A DNA stretch of 64,000 bases from Marinobacter sp. LV10R510-11A (GTDB lineage Bacteria; Pseudomonadota; Gammaproteobacteria; Pseudomonadales; Oleiphilaceae). Shown one piece after another: positions 48,494-58,900 of the stretch. A program made the position numbers and the translations under genes. The stretch is taken from NCBI RefSeq assembly GCF_900215155.1, contig NZ_LT907980.1:2418001-2482000 (forward strand). The letters run 5' to 3'. Every line of letters starts with the position of its first letter. Positions within the stretch are counted from its first letter, which is position 1. Under the pieces are notes generated by a model, which saw nothing but the letters and a program-made list of their open reading frames with translations, was not told where the DNA came from and searched no databases.

Positions 48494-50305
48494 TTACTTC
48501 TTGTTCGCGCGCTTACGATCGTTCTCGGTAAGGTGCTTCTTGCGCAAACGAATGGACTTAGGCGTTACTTCCACCAGTTCCTCGTCGTCAATAAATTCCA
48601 GCGCCTGCTCCAAAGTGAACTTGATCGGCGGCACAAGAGGAATGACTTCATCCTTGCCAGAGGCACGCATGTTGTCGAGCTTCTTGCCCTTGGTGGGGTT
48701 GATCACCATATCGTTTTCACGGCTATGAATACCACAAAGTTGCCCTTCGTAGATTTCCTGACCGGGATCGAGGAAGAGCTTGCCACGGCTCTGGAGAGTT
48801 TCCAAAGAGTAGGTCAAGGCTGTGCCTGTTGCCATGGATATCAGTACGCCGTTCTGGCGGCTGGTCACATCACCACCTTTAATGGGCCCGTAATGGCTGA
48901 AGGTTGAGGTGAGAATGCCTGTGCCAGATGTCATGGTCAGGAAGGTATTGCGGAAGCCAATCAGGCCGCGCGCAGGGATGGTGTATTCAAGGCGCATGCG
49001 GCCCTTGCCATCCGGAACCATGTTGGTCAGATCGCCCTTACGCACCCCCATCTGCTCCATCAAAGCGCCCTGATGCTGCTCTTCAATGTCGACAATAACG
49101 TCTTCGTATGGCTCTTGCTTCTCGCCATCCACTTCCCTGATAACCACTTCCGGGCGACCTACCGCCAGCTCGAAGTTTTCACGGCGCATGTTTTCAATCA
49201 GAACCGACAGGTGCAGCTCACCACGACCAGACACCTTGAACTTGTCCATGGAATCGCCGTCTTCAACCCGCAGGGCCACGTTGTACAGCAGTTCTTTTTC
49301 CAATCGCTCTTTAATGTTCCGGCTAGTTATGAACTTGCCTTCCCTGCCACAGAACGGTGAGTCGTTAACCTGGAAGGTCATGGATACCGTGGGCTCATCT
49401 ACCGTAAGCGGTGGCAGGGCCTCTACGTTATTTATGTCGCACAGGGTATCTGAGATGTGCAGCTTATCCAGGCCGCTTACACAAATGATGTCACCAGCCT
49501 GAGCTTCCTCGACTTCTACACGCTGCAAGCCGGAGTGGCCCATAATCTTGAGAATCCGGCCCTGGCGCTTTTTACCATCGGCGCCAACGGCAATCACCGG
49601 CGAGTTGGCTTTGATCTTGCCGCGGGCGATGCGGCCAATACCAATTACACCAAGAAAGCTGCTGTAATCGAGCTGGGATATTTGCATCTGGAAGGGGCCT
49701 TCCCGGTCAACGGACGGCGCAGGCACGTGGTCCACGATGGCCTGGAAAACGGCATCCATATTGTCGGCAAGGTTTTCGTGCTCAAGACCGGCGACGCCAT
49801 TCAGGGCACTGGCGTAGACAATCGGGAAGTCCAGCTGGTCGTCGGTAGCACCGAGGCTGTCAAACAGATCGAAAACTTGCTCCACAACCCAGTCTGGGCG
49901 TGCACTCGGGCGGTCAATCTTGTTCACTACCACAATTGGGCGTAGGCCGGCCGCGAAGGCTTTCTGGGTTACAAAGCGAGTCTGTGGCATGGGGCCGTCG
50001 ATGGAATCAACCACCAACAGCACACAGTCAACCATGCTCATTACCCGCTCCACTTCGCCGCCAAAATCTGCGTGGCCCGGGGTGTCTACGATATTAATAT
50101 CGTAGCCGTGCCATTTAAGAGCGGTGTTTTTGGCAAGGATGGTAATGCCCCGCTCTTTTTCCTGGTCGTTGGAGTCCATGACACGCTCGTTCTCGAGCTC
50201 TTTGCGATCCAACGTGCCAGATAGACGCAGTAGCTTGTCTACGAGGGTGGTCTTACCATGGTCAACGTGGGCAATAATGGCGATATTACGAAGTTTTTCA
50301 ATCAC
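48494..50305 (-). CDS. typA: Ribosome-associated GTPase TypA/BipA
   Basis: Translational GTPase involved in ribosome assembly and stress growth. The G1 motif AHVDHGKTT is at residues 12-20, G2 in RGITI, G3 in DTPGHADFG and G4 NKID. EF-G-like domains III and V follow with [20 protein letters not shown] and the TypA-specific C-terminal part ([13 protein letters not shown]). I chose GTG at 50305, preceded by AGGA; a longer frame upstream lacks family similarity. About 603 residues, as usual for TypA (607). Confidence 0.95.
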   Translation of the reverse strand: MIEKLRNIAIIAHVDHGKTTLVDKLLRLSGTLDRKELENERVMDSNDQEKERGITILAKNTALKWHGYDINIVDTPGHADFGGEVERVMSMVDCVLLVVDSIDGPMPQTRFVTQKAFAAGLRPIVVVNKIDRPSARPDWVVEQVFDLFDSLGATDDQLDFPIVYASALNGVAGLEHENLADNMDAVFQAIVDHVPAPSVDREGPFQMQISQLDYSSFLGVIGIGRIARGKIKANSPVIAVGADGKKRQGRILKIMGHSGLQRVEVEEAQAGDIICVSGLDKLHISDTLCDINNVEALPPLTVDEPTVSMTFQVNDSPFCGREGKFITSRNIKERLEKELLYNVALRVEDGDSMDKFKVSGRGELHLSVLIENMRRENFELAVGRPEVVIREVDGEKQEPYEDVIVDIEEQHQGALMEQMGVRKGDLTNMVPDGKGRMRLEYTIPARGLIGFRNTFLTMTSGTGILTSTFSHYGPIKGGDVTSRQNGVLISMATGTALTYSLETLQSRGKLFLDPGQEIYEGQLCGIHSRENDMVINPTKGKKLDNMRASGKDEVIPLVPPIKFTLEQALEFIDDEELVEVTPKSIRLRKKHLTENDRKRANKK

Positions 50306-50559
50306 AAAATTATTCCTGCGGAATGCACTCAATGACCTGAGAAAGCCGTTCAGGGGCAACCCTGCACACGCCAACCCAAATCTGTAAAATGAACTCATCC
50401 ACCGGAGCCCAAAGGCCCGGCGCCTCACACGTGACAACCAGATCGATAATCCGGGCACATGCGGAGAAAATGAAGCGGCGCGCAGTATACCGAAAACTCT
50501 GCACCGTTTATATGCAGAAGAACGCCTATTTCTTAATCAGTTTCATCAAGCAACCTTAA

Positions 50560-50576
50560 CGCACCACTTTCGCGCG
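50560..50576. promoter_or_regulatory. Weak NtrC-like site
   Basis: This 17-base stretch keeps the GCACCA half of the NtrC consensus TGCACCAAAATGGTGCA and parts of the other half (about 10 of 17 by eye). Its centre is 41 bases, about four helical turns, from the strong site, fitting paired NtrC dimers. Confidence 0.4.
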
Positions 50577-50600
50577 GTCTCAAAACCAATCTCACAGCAA

Positions 50601-50617
50601 TGCACCAAAACTGTGCA
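50601..50617. promoter_or_regulatory. NtrC-binding site upstream of glnA
   Basis: TGCACCAAAACTGTGCA differs from the E. coli NtrC consensus TGCACCAAAATGGTGCA at two positions only. It lies about 110-120 bases upstream of the sigma-54 promoter, a normal enhancer distance. Confidence 0.85.
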
Positions 50618-50723
50618 AGGTTTCATTGCCGCAGAAGTCCACCCAGGGAAATACCCCCTCACCGGCGTGCGCAAAGCGCGCTACCCGGCAAAAAACCACC
50701 AATTCAGGGTCGCTACTTAAACC

Positions 50724-50739
50724 TGGCAAGCACCTTGCT
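50724..50739 (+). promoter_or_regulatory. Sigma-54 promoter of glnA
   Basis: TGGCAAG-CACC-TTGCT fits the -24/-12 consensus TGGCACG-N4-TTGCW, with GG and GC ten bases apart. Transcription should begin near 50750, about 170 bases before glnA. Together with the upstream NtrC sites this predicts activation under nitrogen limitation. Confidence 0.88.
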
Positions 50740-50918
50740 TTAATCTACCCACTAGGCTTTTTAACCTTCTGTACAGCTGAAATGTGAAGGTAAGAACCAA
50801 CAGCTTTTGCTAAGCTGCGCAAACCTGTAACGCAGACCGGAATTCAGTCTCACAGAACCATCCGGAACACCGATCACGAATACACCCGCAGTGCGGGATT
50901 ACTTACGGAGCATGCATA

Positions 50919-52322
50919 ATGTCCAAGACAGTTGATTTGATCAAAGAACACGAAGTCAAATGGGTTGATCTGCGCTTCACCGACACCCGGGGTAAAGAGC
51001 AGCACATAACCATGCCTGCAACCGTGGTAGATGAGGACTTCTTCACCGAAGGCAAAATGTTTGATGGTTCCTCTATCTCTGGCTGGAAAGGCATCAACGA
51101 ATCCGACATGATCCTGATGCCAGATGACAGCAGCTGTGTTCTGGATCCGTTCACCGAAGAATGCACCATCAACATTACTTGTGACATTGTTGAGCCCTCC
51201 ACTATGCAGGGTTACGAACGGGATCCCCGCTCCGTTGCCCACCGCGCCGAAGAATATTTGAAATCTACGGGCATCGCAGATGGCGCACTGTTTGGCCCTG
51301 AGCCAGAGTTCTTTGTTTTCGACTCTGTTAAATGGAAAACAGACATGCAGGGCTCTATGTATGAGCTCTTTTCCGAAGAAGCAGCTTGGGTCTCCGGGGA
51401 TGATTTTAACCGGAACAATATGGGCCACCGCCCGGGCGTAAAAGGCGGCTATTTCCCAGTACCACCCGTAGACAGCCTGCACGACTTGCGAGGCGCCATG
51501 TGTGCGGCCATGGAGTCCATGGGGCTAGATATTGAAGTGCACCACCACGAAGTGGGCACGGCAGGCCAGTGTGAAATCGGTGTTGGCCCCAACCCGCTTA
51601 CTAAAAAAGCGGACGAAGTCCAGATTCTGAAATACTGCGTGCACAACGTGGCCCACGCCTACGGCAAAACCGCCACATTTATGCCAAAGCCGGTCGTCGG
51701 TGACAACGGTTCGGGCATGCACGTGCACATGAGCTTGAATAAAGACGGCAAAAACCTGTTTGCAGGCGATAGCTACGCGGGCCTGAGCGAAATGGCACTG
51801 TTCTATGTTGGCGGTATCATCAAGCATGCAAAGGCTATCAACGCGTTTACCAACCCGGCCACCAACAGTTACAAGCGCCTAGTTCCAGGCTACGAGGCCC
51901 CGGTGATGCTGGCTTATTCTGCCCGCAACCGTTCTGCATCTATCCGCATCCCATATGTAACCAGCCCGAAAGCCCGCCGCGTGGAAGTACGCTTCCCAGA
52001 CGCCGCAGCCAACCCATACCTGGCGTTCGCTGCCCTGATGATGGCCGGCCTTGATGGCATTCAGAACAAGATTCACCCTGGCGATGCCATGGACAAGGAT
52101 CTGTATGACCTGCCCAAAGAAGAGGCGCTGAGCATTCCAAAAGTGGCTGAAACTTTGCAGGAGGCACTGGACTGCCTGAAAGAAGACCATGAGTTTTTGA
52201 CCCGCGGCGGCGTGTTCACTGAAGATATGATCCAAGGCTACATCGATCTGAAGCGTGGTGAGGTTGAGCGCATCAACATGACCACCCACCCGGTTGAGTT
52301 CGAACTGTATTATTCATGCTAA
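50919..52322 (+). CDS. glnA: Glutamine synthetase type I
   Basis: Makes glutamine from glutamate, ammonia and ATP. The Gln synthetase signature [17 protein letters not shown] is near residue 50, and the ATP-binding region [20 protein letters not shown] is present. The adenylylation site is Tyr396 in DLYDLPKEE, the target of GlnE. The 467 residues match the family (E. coli 469). The ATG follows GGAGC. Transcription is predicted from the sigma-54 promoter, and a terminator lies at 52334-52366. Confidence 0.98.
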   Translation: MSKTVDLIKEHEVKWVDLRFTDTRGKEQHITMPATVVDEDFFTEGKMFDGSSISGWKGINESDMILMPDDSSCVLDPFTEECTINITCDIVEPSTMQGYERDPRSVAHRAEEYLKSTGIADGALFGPEPEFFVFDSVKWKTDMQGSMYELFSEEAAWVSGDDFNRNNMGHRPGVKGGYFPVPPVDSLHDLRGAMCAAMESMGLDIEVHHHEVGTAGQCEIGVGPNPLTKKADEVQILKYCVHNVAHAYGKTATFMPKPVVGDNGSGMHVHMSLNKDGKNLFAGDSYAGLSEMALFYVGGIIKHAKAINAFTNPATNSYKRLVPGYEAPVMLAYSARNRSASIRIPYVTSPKARRVEVRFPDAAANPYLAFAALMMAGLDGIQNKIHPGDAMDKDLYDLPKEEALSIPKVAETLQEALDCLKEDHEFLTRGGVFTEDMIQGYIDLKRGEVERINMTTHPVEFELYYSC

Positions 52323-52333
52323 TAGCAGTACCT

Positions 52334-52366
52334 AAAGCCTCGCTCCCACAGAGCGGGGCTTTTTTG
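52334..52366 (+). terminator. glnA terminator
   Basis: AAAGCC-T-CGCTC pairs with GAGCG-G-GGCTTT (one T-G pair) around CCACA, followed by a T run. It starts 12 bases after the glnA stop. Confidence 0.9.
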
Positions 52367-52500
52367 TGGGACTGTTCTTGTGGACTAGAGCACAACGCCG
52401 CCGCCCTTAACGATATGTAATCATCATCTCCGCTCTGCCACATTGAAAAGGTCAGCCCGGCCATTGATAATCAGATCAAATATTACTGCAGGCTGTACTT

Positions 52501-53025
52501 ATGAACCCAAGGCTAGGAATCACCGTGGGGCTAATGCTCCTGATCGCAGGGCCGGTTACCGCAGAGGTTTACCGCAATGTGGATGCACAGGGCAATGTAA
52601 CCTTCTCCGATGAGCCCTCCAAAGGCGCAGAGGCGGTAAAGGTAAAGCCGGTTACAACCATCACCCTCCCGAAGCCGCAAAACGTGCGGGAAACCGACAA
52701 ACTCCGGGAAGACGTAAAGCGGGAAGGCTCGGTGTATGAAAGCGTCTCATTCACCCACCCTGAAAACGAGCAGGCATTTTACAGCGGCAGTGGTGATGTG
52801 CGCTTTGACATGCGCAGTACGCCAGGGCTGAAGCCCGGCCACAAATACGAAGTAACACTGGATGGCCAACCAGTTGGCCAGAGCACGTCGGGCTCCGTTA
52901 ACGTTAGCAATGTGTACCGGGGCACTCACAACGCCGGTATTCATATTGTGGACAAAAATGGGGTTCAGATTAAAACCGGCAGCCCTGTTCGCTTTACCGT
53001 TCATCGCCCCTCCACCCAGAACTAA
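52501..53025 (+). CDS. DUF4124 periplasmic protein
   Basis: A 174-residue exported protein. A signal peptide (about residues 1-21, ending PVTA) precedes the DUF4124 segment EVYRNVDAQGNVTFSDEPSK. The second half (from about residue 75) looks like an all-β domain, with FYSGSGDVRFDM and YEVTLDGQPVGQS. Genes of this kind commonly lie between glnA and ntrB in pseudomonads (from memory). Function unknown; a nitrogen role is only suggested by position. Confidence 0.82.
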   Translation: MNPRLGITVGLMLLIAGPVTAEVYRNVDAQGNVTFSDEPSKGAEAVKVKPVTTITLPKPQNVRETDKLREDVKREGSVYESVSFTHPENEQAFYSGSGDVRFDMRSTPGLKPGHKYEVTLDGQPVGQSTSGSVNVSNVYRGTHNAGIHIVDKNGVQIKTGSPVRFTVHRPSTQN

Positions 53026-53091
53026 CGCCTTTGCAGTAAAAGCATCGAGACTGGTTCGGTTTTTGCTGAATCCTGTTACAACCAACAGGAA

Positions 53092-54192
53092 ATGCCCATG
53101 GCGCACTCATTAGCCAACGCAAACAGATACAAAAACATGCTGGATAACCTCACCACAGCCATTGTTGTGCTGGAAAAAAATCTAGCAATCCGCTATCTGA
53201 ATCCCGCGGCCGAAAGCCTGCTTGAAACCAGCATGGCCCGCAGCACTGGCCTTACATTCGGCGACATACTTCTGGATTCTGATGGTGCCCTCAGAACCCT
53301 GCGCAAAGCAGCTGAAACTGGCCGATCATACACCCGGCGGGAAACAGAGTTCCTGCTTGCCAGTGGTTCACGCAGAATCGTGGACTACTCTGTTTCACTG
53401 CTTGACGAGAACCCGATTGCGCTACTGGTCGAGATACAGCCCAGGGATCGCCTGCTGCGGATTAGCCGGGAAGAGGGCCTGATCGCCCAGCAAGAAACCA
53501 CACGGACGTTGGTGCGCGGCATGGCCCACGAAATCAAAAATCCGCTTGGTGGCATTCGTGGTGCCGCTCAACTGCTTGATCGTGAACTGAGCGAAGGCCA
53601 GAGGGAATATACTCGGGTCATCATTGAAGAAGCTGATCGCTTGCGTAACCTTGTGGATCGCATGCTCGGCCCCAACAAAGCGCTGAAACTGGCACCCGCT
53701 AACATCCATGAAATTCTTGAGCGCGTACGCACCCTGCTGGAAGCAGAGAGCAAGGGCCGCGTGCTGTTCAAACGAGACTACGACCCCAGCCTACCCGAGT
53801 TTTCGGGTGACAAAGAGCTGTTAATCCAGGCCGTCCTCAACATCGCACGCAATGCCATGGAGGCGGCCTTTGAGAGCCGGGCAAGCCAGCGCAATGAGGC
53901 AAAAACCCCCACCATTACGTTTCGCACCCGCGCCCTGCGACAGGTCACCATCGGCCCTAGGCGGCATCGGCTTGGATGCCGGGTAGACATTATCGACAAC
54001 GGCCCCGGGATCGCACCGGAACTGCGCCAAAACATTTTTTATCCAATGATCAGCGGTCGCGCCAACGGCACTGGACTTGGGCTGTCCATTACTCAGAGCA
54101 TCATCGGCCAGCACCATGGGCTGGTTGAGTGTGAGAGTGAGCCAGGCCAGACAGACTTCATTATCTTATTGCCTCTGGAGGCCACATCATGA
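53092..54192 (+). CDS. ntrB: Nitrogen regulation sensor kinase NtrB
   Basis: Histidine kinase/phosphatase that controls NtrC under PII signals. An N-terminal PAS-like sensor (about 10-120) precedes the H-box RGMAHEIKNPLGGIRGAAQL with the phospho-accepting His. ATP-binding motifs are IDNGPGIAPE (N/D box) and GRANGTGLGLSITQS (G2 box). No membrane helices, as usual for NtrB. The 366 residues match the family. The stop overlaps ntrC by 4 bases (ATGA). Confidence 0.95.
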   Translation: MPMAHSLANANRYKNMLDNLTTAIVVLEKNLAIRYLNPAAESLLETSMARSTGLTFGDILLDSDGALRTLRKAAETGRSYTRRETEFLLASGSRRIVDYSVSLLDENPIALLVEIQPRDRLLRISREEGLIAQQETTRTLVRGMAHEIKNPLGGIRGAAQLLDRELSEGQREYTRVIIEEADRLRNLVDRMLGPNKALKLAPANIHEILERVRTLLEAESKGRVLFKRDYDPSLPEFSGDKELLIQAVLNIARNAMEAAFESRASQRNEAKTPTITFRTRALRQVTIGPRRHRLGCRVDIIDNGPGIAPELRQNIFYPMISGRANGTGLGLSITQSIIGQHHGLVECESEPGQTDFIILLPLEATS

Positions 54193-55619
54193 GCCAAGAA
54201 CACGCCAAAATCTGGATCGTAGATGATGACCGCAGCATACGCTGGGTGCTGGAGCGGGCCCTAAGCCAGGCCGGCATGCAGCCTACCGCCTTCGAGAGCG
54301 GAGAAACGATCATGGAGCGGCTGGAGCGCGAGCAGCCAGACGCCATTATAAGCGACATCCGCATGCCCGGAGTGGATGGCATCACCCTGCTGTCACGGAT
54401 TGTTGAAGCACACCCAAACATACCCGTTATCATCATGACCGCCCATTCCGATCTGGAAAGTGCGGTGACCAGTTACCAAACCGGTGCCTTCGAGTATCTA
54501 CCAAAACCCTTTGACGTAAACGATGCCGTTGCCCTGGCAAAACGGGCCGTCGCGCACAGCCATGAACAGCGCGCAGTGTCTGAGCCGCAAACAACAACCC
54601 TGGAGAAACGTACCGAAATCATCGGCGAAGCCCCCGCCATGCAGGAAGTTTTCCGCGCTATCGGTCGGCTTTCACATTCCAATATCACCGTTCTGATCAA
54701 CGGTGAAAGTGGCACTGGCAAAGAGCTGGTTGCTCAGGCGCTGCATAACCACAGCCCCAGGGCTCGGCATCCGTTTATTGCCCTGAATATGTCGGCAATT
54801 CCCAGAGATCTCATTGAATCTGAGCTATTCGGCCACGAAAAGGGCGCCTTTACCGGTGCCGCAGCGGTGCGCCAGGGCCGTTTCGAACAGGCCAACGACG
54901 GCACCCTATTCCTTGATGAAATCGGCGACATGCCCAGCGACACTCAAACACGCCTATTGCGGGTTCTGGCCGATGGCGAGTTCTACCGGGTTGGCGGCAC
55001 CACGTCCATCAAAGTGGATGTCCGCATCATTGCAGCCACGCACCAGAACCTGGAGAAGCTGGTTCAGTCTGGCGCATTCCGGGAAGACCTTTTCCACCGA
55101 CTGAACGTCATTCGTGTGCACCTGCCCAAACTGGCTGAGCGCCGTGAAGATATCCCCCAACTGATGCAGTATTTCCTGCAACGGGCCGCCAGCGAACTGG
55201 CTGTGGAGCCCAAGATCCTGCGGCCAGAGGCCGAGAACTATCTCACCACCCTGCCTTGGCCCGGCAATGTGCGACAGCTTGAGAATACCTGCCGATGGCT
55301 TACGGTCATGGCAAGCGGCAGAGAGGTTCACATTGATGACCTGCCCCCCGAGTTGCGGCAACACAGTGAACAACTCGCTACCGCAACCACCTGGCAGGAG
55401 GGACTGAGAAACTGGGCCGATCAGGCGTTAAAGCGAGGGGAAAAGGCAATTCTCGAGTCGGCCATGCCAGAGTTTGAAAAAATTATGATCGAGACCGCCC
55501 TCAAACACACCGGCGGGCGGCGCCGAGATGCGTCCGTTCTTCTCGGCTGGGGGCGGAACACCCTCACGCGCAAGATCAATGAATTGGGCATGGAAAGTGC
55601 CGAGAACGATGAAGTTTGA
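54189..55619 (+). CDS. ntrC: Nitrogen regulation response regulator NtrC
   Basis: Sigma-54 activator of nitrogen-limitation genes. The receiver domain has acidic residues at 12-14 and the phospho-acceptor Asp near residue 56 (IISDIRMPG). The AAA+ domain carries Walker A GESGTGKE and the sigma-54 contact loop GAFTGA. A Fis-type DNA-binding domain closes the protein ([20 protein letters not shown]). The 476 residues match NtrC (469). It should bind 50601-50617 and activate glnA. Confidence 0.96.
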   Translation: MSQEHAKIWIVDDDRSIRWVLERALSQAGMQPTAFESGETIMERLEREQPDAIISDIRMPGVDGITLLSRIVEAHPNIPVIIMTAHSDLESAVTSYQTGAFEYLPKPFDVNDAVALAKRAVAHSHEQRAVSEPQTTTLEKRTEIIGEAPAMQEVFRAIGRLSHSNITVLINGESGTGKELVAQALHNHSPRARHPFIALNMSAIPRDLIESELFGHEKGAFTGAAAVRQGRFEQANDGTLFLDEIGDMPSDTQTRLLRVLADGEFYRVGGTTSIKVDVRIIAATHQNLEKLVQSGAFREDLFHRLNVIRVHLPKLAERREDIPQLMQYFLQRAASELAVEPKILRPEAENYLTTLPWPGNVRQLENTCRWLTVMASGREVHIDDLPPELRQHSEQLATATTWQEGLRNWADQALKRGEKAILESAMPEFEKIMIETALKHTGGRRRDASVLLGWGRNTLTRKINELGMESAENDEV

Positions 55620-55996
55620 CGGAATAAACAGCCAAGCTCGCTCATATTTTCTGCGGATACGCCCCGCCTCTGGGTTGGCAATCGCCCGCCAAAGCATCTC
55701 AAACAAAACATTTGGCCGTGCCGCGTTTGAGACTTTTTTGCGGCGAATTTGCCGCATCTGAATAAAACGAAACAATACTCCGTAGATGAAATCCAAAGCG
55801 AGCCATGGATCATGGAAAATGACTTGCTTACACCGACGATGAAAATTTGCCGACGAAAAATTGAAAATCAATACGTCGATAAATTTGAGCCTTGGGCAAA
55901 GCAGAAATGCTCGGTGGTGTGGGCTTAAGAAAGGCTCAGTGCGGATTGAACATTATCCGCATGCACCTGCCGAACGAGACTGATTTCTCTTCACCG
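55620..55996. other. Gap between convergent ntrC and mshQ-like gene
   Basis: This 377-base gap has no credible gene. It holds hairpins at 55697-55739 and 55739-55756 (TGCGGC / GCCGCA); I saw nothing else beyond them. The remainder may be decayed sequence. Confidence 0.5.
55697..55739 (+). terminator. Candidate ntrC terminator
   Basis: TCTCAAAC (55697-55704) pairs with GTTTGAGA (55725-55732) over a 20-base loop that contains a smaller GGC/GCC stem, followed by CTTTTTT. A second hairpin (55739-55756) follows directly. Confidence 0.6.
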
Positions 55997-58900
55997 CTAT
56001 TTCTCCCGCCAGTAGATCACTCGGTCGTGGCCGCGGTAGACGCCGAAGGTGGCCAAGGCTGAGGGGTTTTCAAATGCGCCGTCATTATCGAAGTCCCCTT
56101 GCAACCAAACAGGCACGGTAAAGGTGACCGGAACATCCCCTCGGTTTGACTCGCCAGGAGCCATTAGCACCAATTCACTCCCGGGCTCTGGACTGCCGTT
56201 ATCCAACGTGCCAGAAGCTCCCGCAACCGACGTGCTGCCGCCAGAAAGCCCGGAAGGGTCGATAGTAACGCTTGAGGCTGTGTTGTAAGCCCAGCAGCTA
56301 TCGGCTGTATTAGGCACAAAGCCATCCGTTTCCGAAAGGAAATACTGGGACTGAAATGGCACCATCAAATCCGATGTTTCTGGCCCATAGGCGTTTGTGA
56401 GCTGAAGTCTTCCAAAGCGGATATCAAAACCAAACACTGGATCAAGAGCCACCGGAAGTTGAGAAGATGTCACATCATCTGCATCTTCCAGAGCGGTCAA
56501 TTCGATCCGGTAGTCTGGCGTGATTGGCGCGACTCTTGTCTCTACTGTTTTCTGATAGGCAATGCTATCGCTTGCCGCAAATCGATACCGGAGCTGCCCT
56601 CTATCCAGTACCGTCAGCGCCCCGGGATCCAGGTTAGTTTGCACAGGGAACAGATCACCCACACTATTACGCGCAACGAGATCCGTATTGCGTGCAGTCC
56701 GCCCAATATCGCTGGATGACAGCCGCAGGAAATTACCAAGCGTGTAATTTCGCGTTATGTCGCCCTGTACGTTGACCGCATCAATCTGGAGCAAGGGCTC
56801 CAGAGCCGTTTCCCAGCTCAGGGCCTGGCCGGTGTAGGCAAACAGGTCTGTTACCGAGCAATACGGACTCACCTCGCCGGGCTCAATAACCGTGACGTTA
56901 AAACGATCCGGAACAAAACGCCCAACATAGTCCACCGCATTCCCGGTCACATCGTCGGTAGAGAGATAACTGCCACTGGTGAGCATAGGGGTCAGTTTGA
57001 GAATGCCCACCTCACCCCAGCTAAACTGGCCACACGCCGTTCCACCCGCGCTCGCATTCCCGTTACAGTCTTCGCCCGACGAACCAAAGGAACCCGTCAG
57101 AGCGGGAAAGTCACCGCCAGAGGGAGCAACCAATTCTGCAATCAGGCTTACCCCTTCGTTCGGCGATTCCTGACCAAAGTTTGGAGTAACGTTACCACTG
57201 GCATTGATTGCGGCGACATTGATTTCAAAATCCGCACCCGCAGCAACAAAGTCATTCCCGGCAGCCACAGTAGATGCCCCCGGATTACCGGGAATGTCCA
57301 ACCGGAAGTAGTCCGGCCGCGCAACAAAATCGCTGCCACCAAGCATCACCAGGCCAGCTTCTTCGTCGCTTCCGTCGTATCTGGCATTCAGGCGAACATC
57401 GCCGACGTCTGCGTAACGCAGCTGCACTTCGGCTACACCATTACCATCAAATGCCAGCGCGCGGGTTGCTCCCGAGCTACCAGGCAAAGCGCTACCATCT
57501 GCAATAAGCGGTTCTGAGCCCGTTGAAGGATTCACATAGGCGGACCACAGCGATACCGATTTTGTTTCGTTATCGAAACCGGGAACGCACTCTTCGGTGA
57601 TGTCGTCTTTACGGACGGCGGCAATACTCGCCGTTTGTTCGGTATCCGAGACATGATCCGGAATGGAAATATCGAATCCGGAATCGAAAAACGTCAGATC
57701 GCATTTCGTAGTGCTAACACCACCCGGTGTTCCATCACTGCAAAGCGTGCGCGAAAATGCTTTTGTGCCAGGGTTTGAACTGGGTACACCAAGAGTGACT
57801 GTGGAGGGGCTGGTAATTCTCAATGTGCGAGGCGCGGTGCCACCGGTCATGGTGAAGGTATTGCCACCGACCCATCCTGATGGAGACAACGCCACCTCAA
57901 CCGGATCATTAAATATCTCACTGCAGTCTGCGTTATCGCACGCCCTGATCGTAACCACTTCCGGTCGACAGGTCAGCGAGTTGCCACTGTGTTCAAGCTC
58001 AAAATGGTCGACCAGCGGCTGTACAGGCCCCACTTTATCGGCACAAACCTGAAGGTTGTCGAGTTCGTGAATATTGGTTGAACCACCCGTGGAACCCGTC
58101 AGTGATAAAAAAAGATTGTCGGGTATCGACGGCTGTCCCGAGAGGGTTTCCTGAATCAGCAGATCAAAACTGTTACCAGTACCCCGGCCCTTGCGCTCAA
58201 CAGTCAGAACCGGCGTGATATTGTTCCTTGAATCAATGGTGATCCGGTATCGGAACGGATTATTGCCGTTGTTCGAGTCGATCCCCGGTGACAAGCCGCC
58301 CGAGTCGGCTATGTATGCGTAATCCGGCAACGCCCCGCGCACGGCAACAGAGTCGAGTGTGCGCCCGTTGGTGCCCCCTACACGGCCTTCATTGTTGTTG
58401 GAGAAGTTGCCGTATTCATCCAGACCAATCCCCAGCCAGCCGCCTGCAAAACCACCACTGCCATTCGGCACTTGCGCATACCCAAGTGAGCCGCCATAAC
58501 CGCCGGCCTGGGGTGTAACAGATGCATCCGAGAACACCACGGCCAGCCCGTCGGCGCCAGATCCGCCATAGGCGAAATAATCGAACTCAACTTGGACGAA
58601 ATTATCGGCGCCGGGAAATATCCGCTGATAGGTTGCAGCAGTTGCCTGATTGCCTGCGGCCTCAGTCATCCGGAGGCGACCGTTCACAATCGTTGGCGAG
58701 AAGGCACCGTTCGACGTGGTTGTCACCCAGTCGTCACCAAGAGCTGTCCGCTCAAAATCATCCGGCTCACAGATAAAGGACCGCGCTCTCAGCACGACAT
58801 CGTCAATATGCCAAAAATCAAAGTCGCCACCGTTCCCATCCAACTGCGAGAAGCGGAACTGGAAATCGGCATGAAGTGCGTCGGCAGGTAGTTCGAACTC

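Larger units (their letters stand above)
50306..50918 (+). promoter_or_regulatory. glnA control region
   Basis: This 613-base gap between divergent typA and glnA carries no gene. It holds two NtrC-like sites (50560-50576, 50601-50617) and a sigma-54 promoter (50724-50739), listed separately. The remainder should contain the typA promoter, which I could not place. Confidence 0.7.

Noticed and set aside
50306..50458. An upstream extension of typA starting at 50458.
   Set aside because: The extra 51 residues show no TypA similarity, whereas GTG at 50305 gives the normal family N-terminus and has a ribosome site.
55421..55871. Minus-strand open frames across the end of ntrC and the following gap.
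   Set aside because: They overlap the conserved ntrC DNA-binding domain and show no family features.
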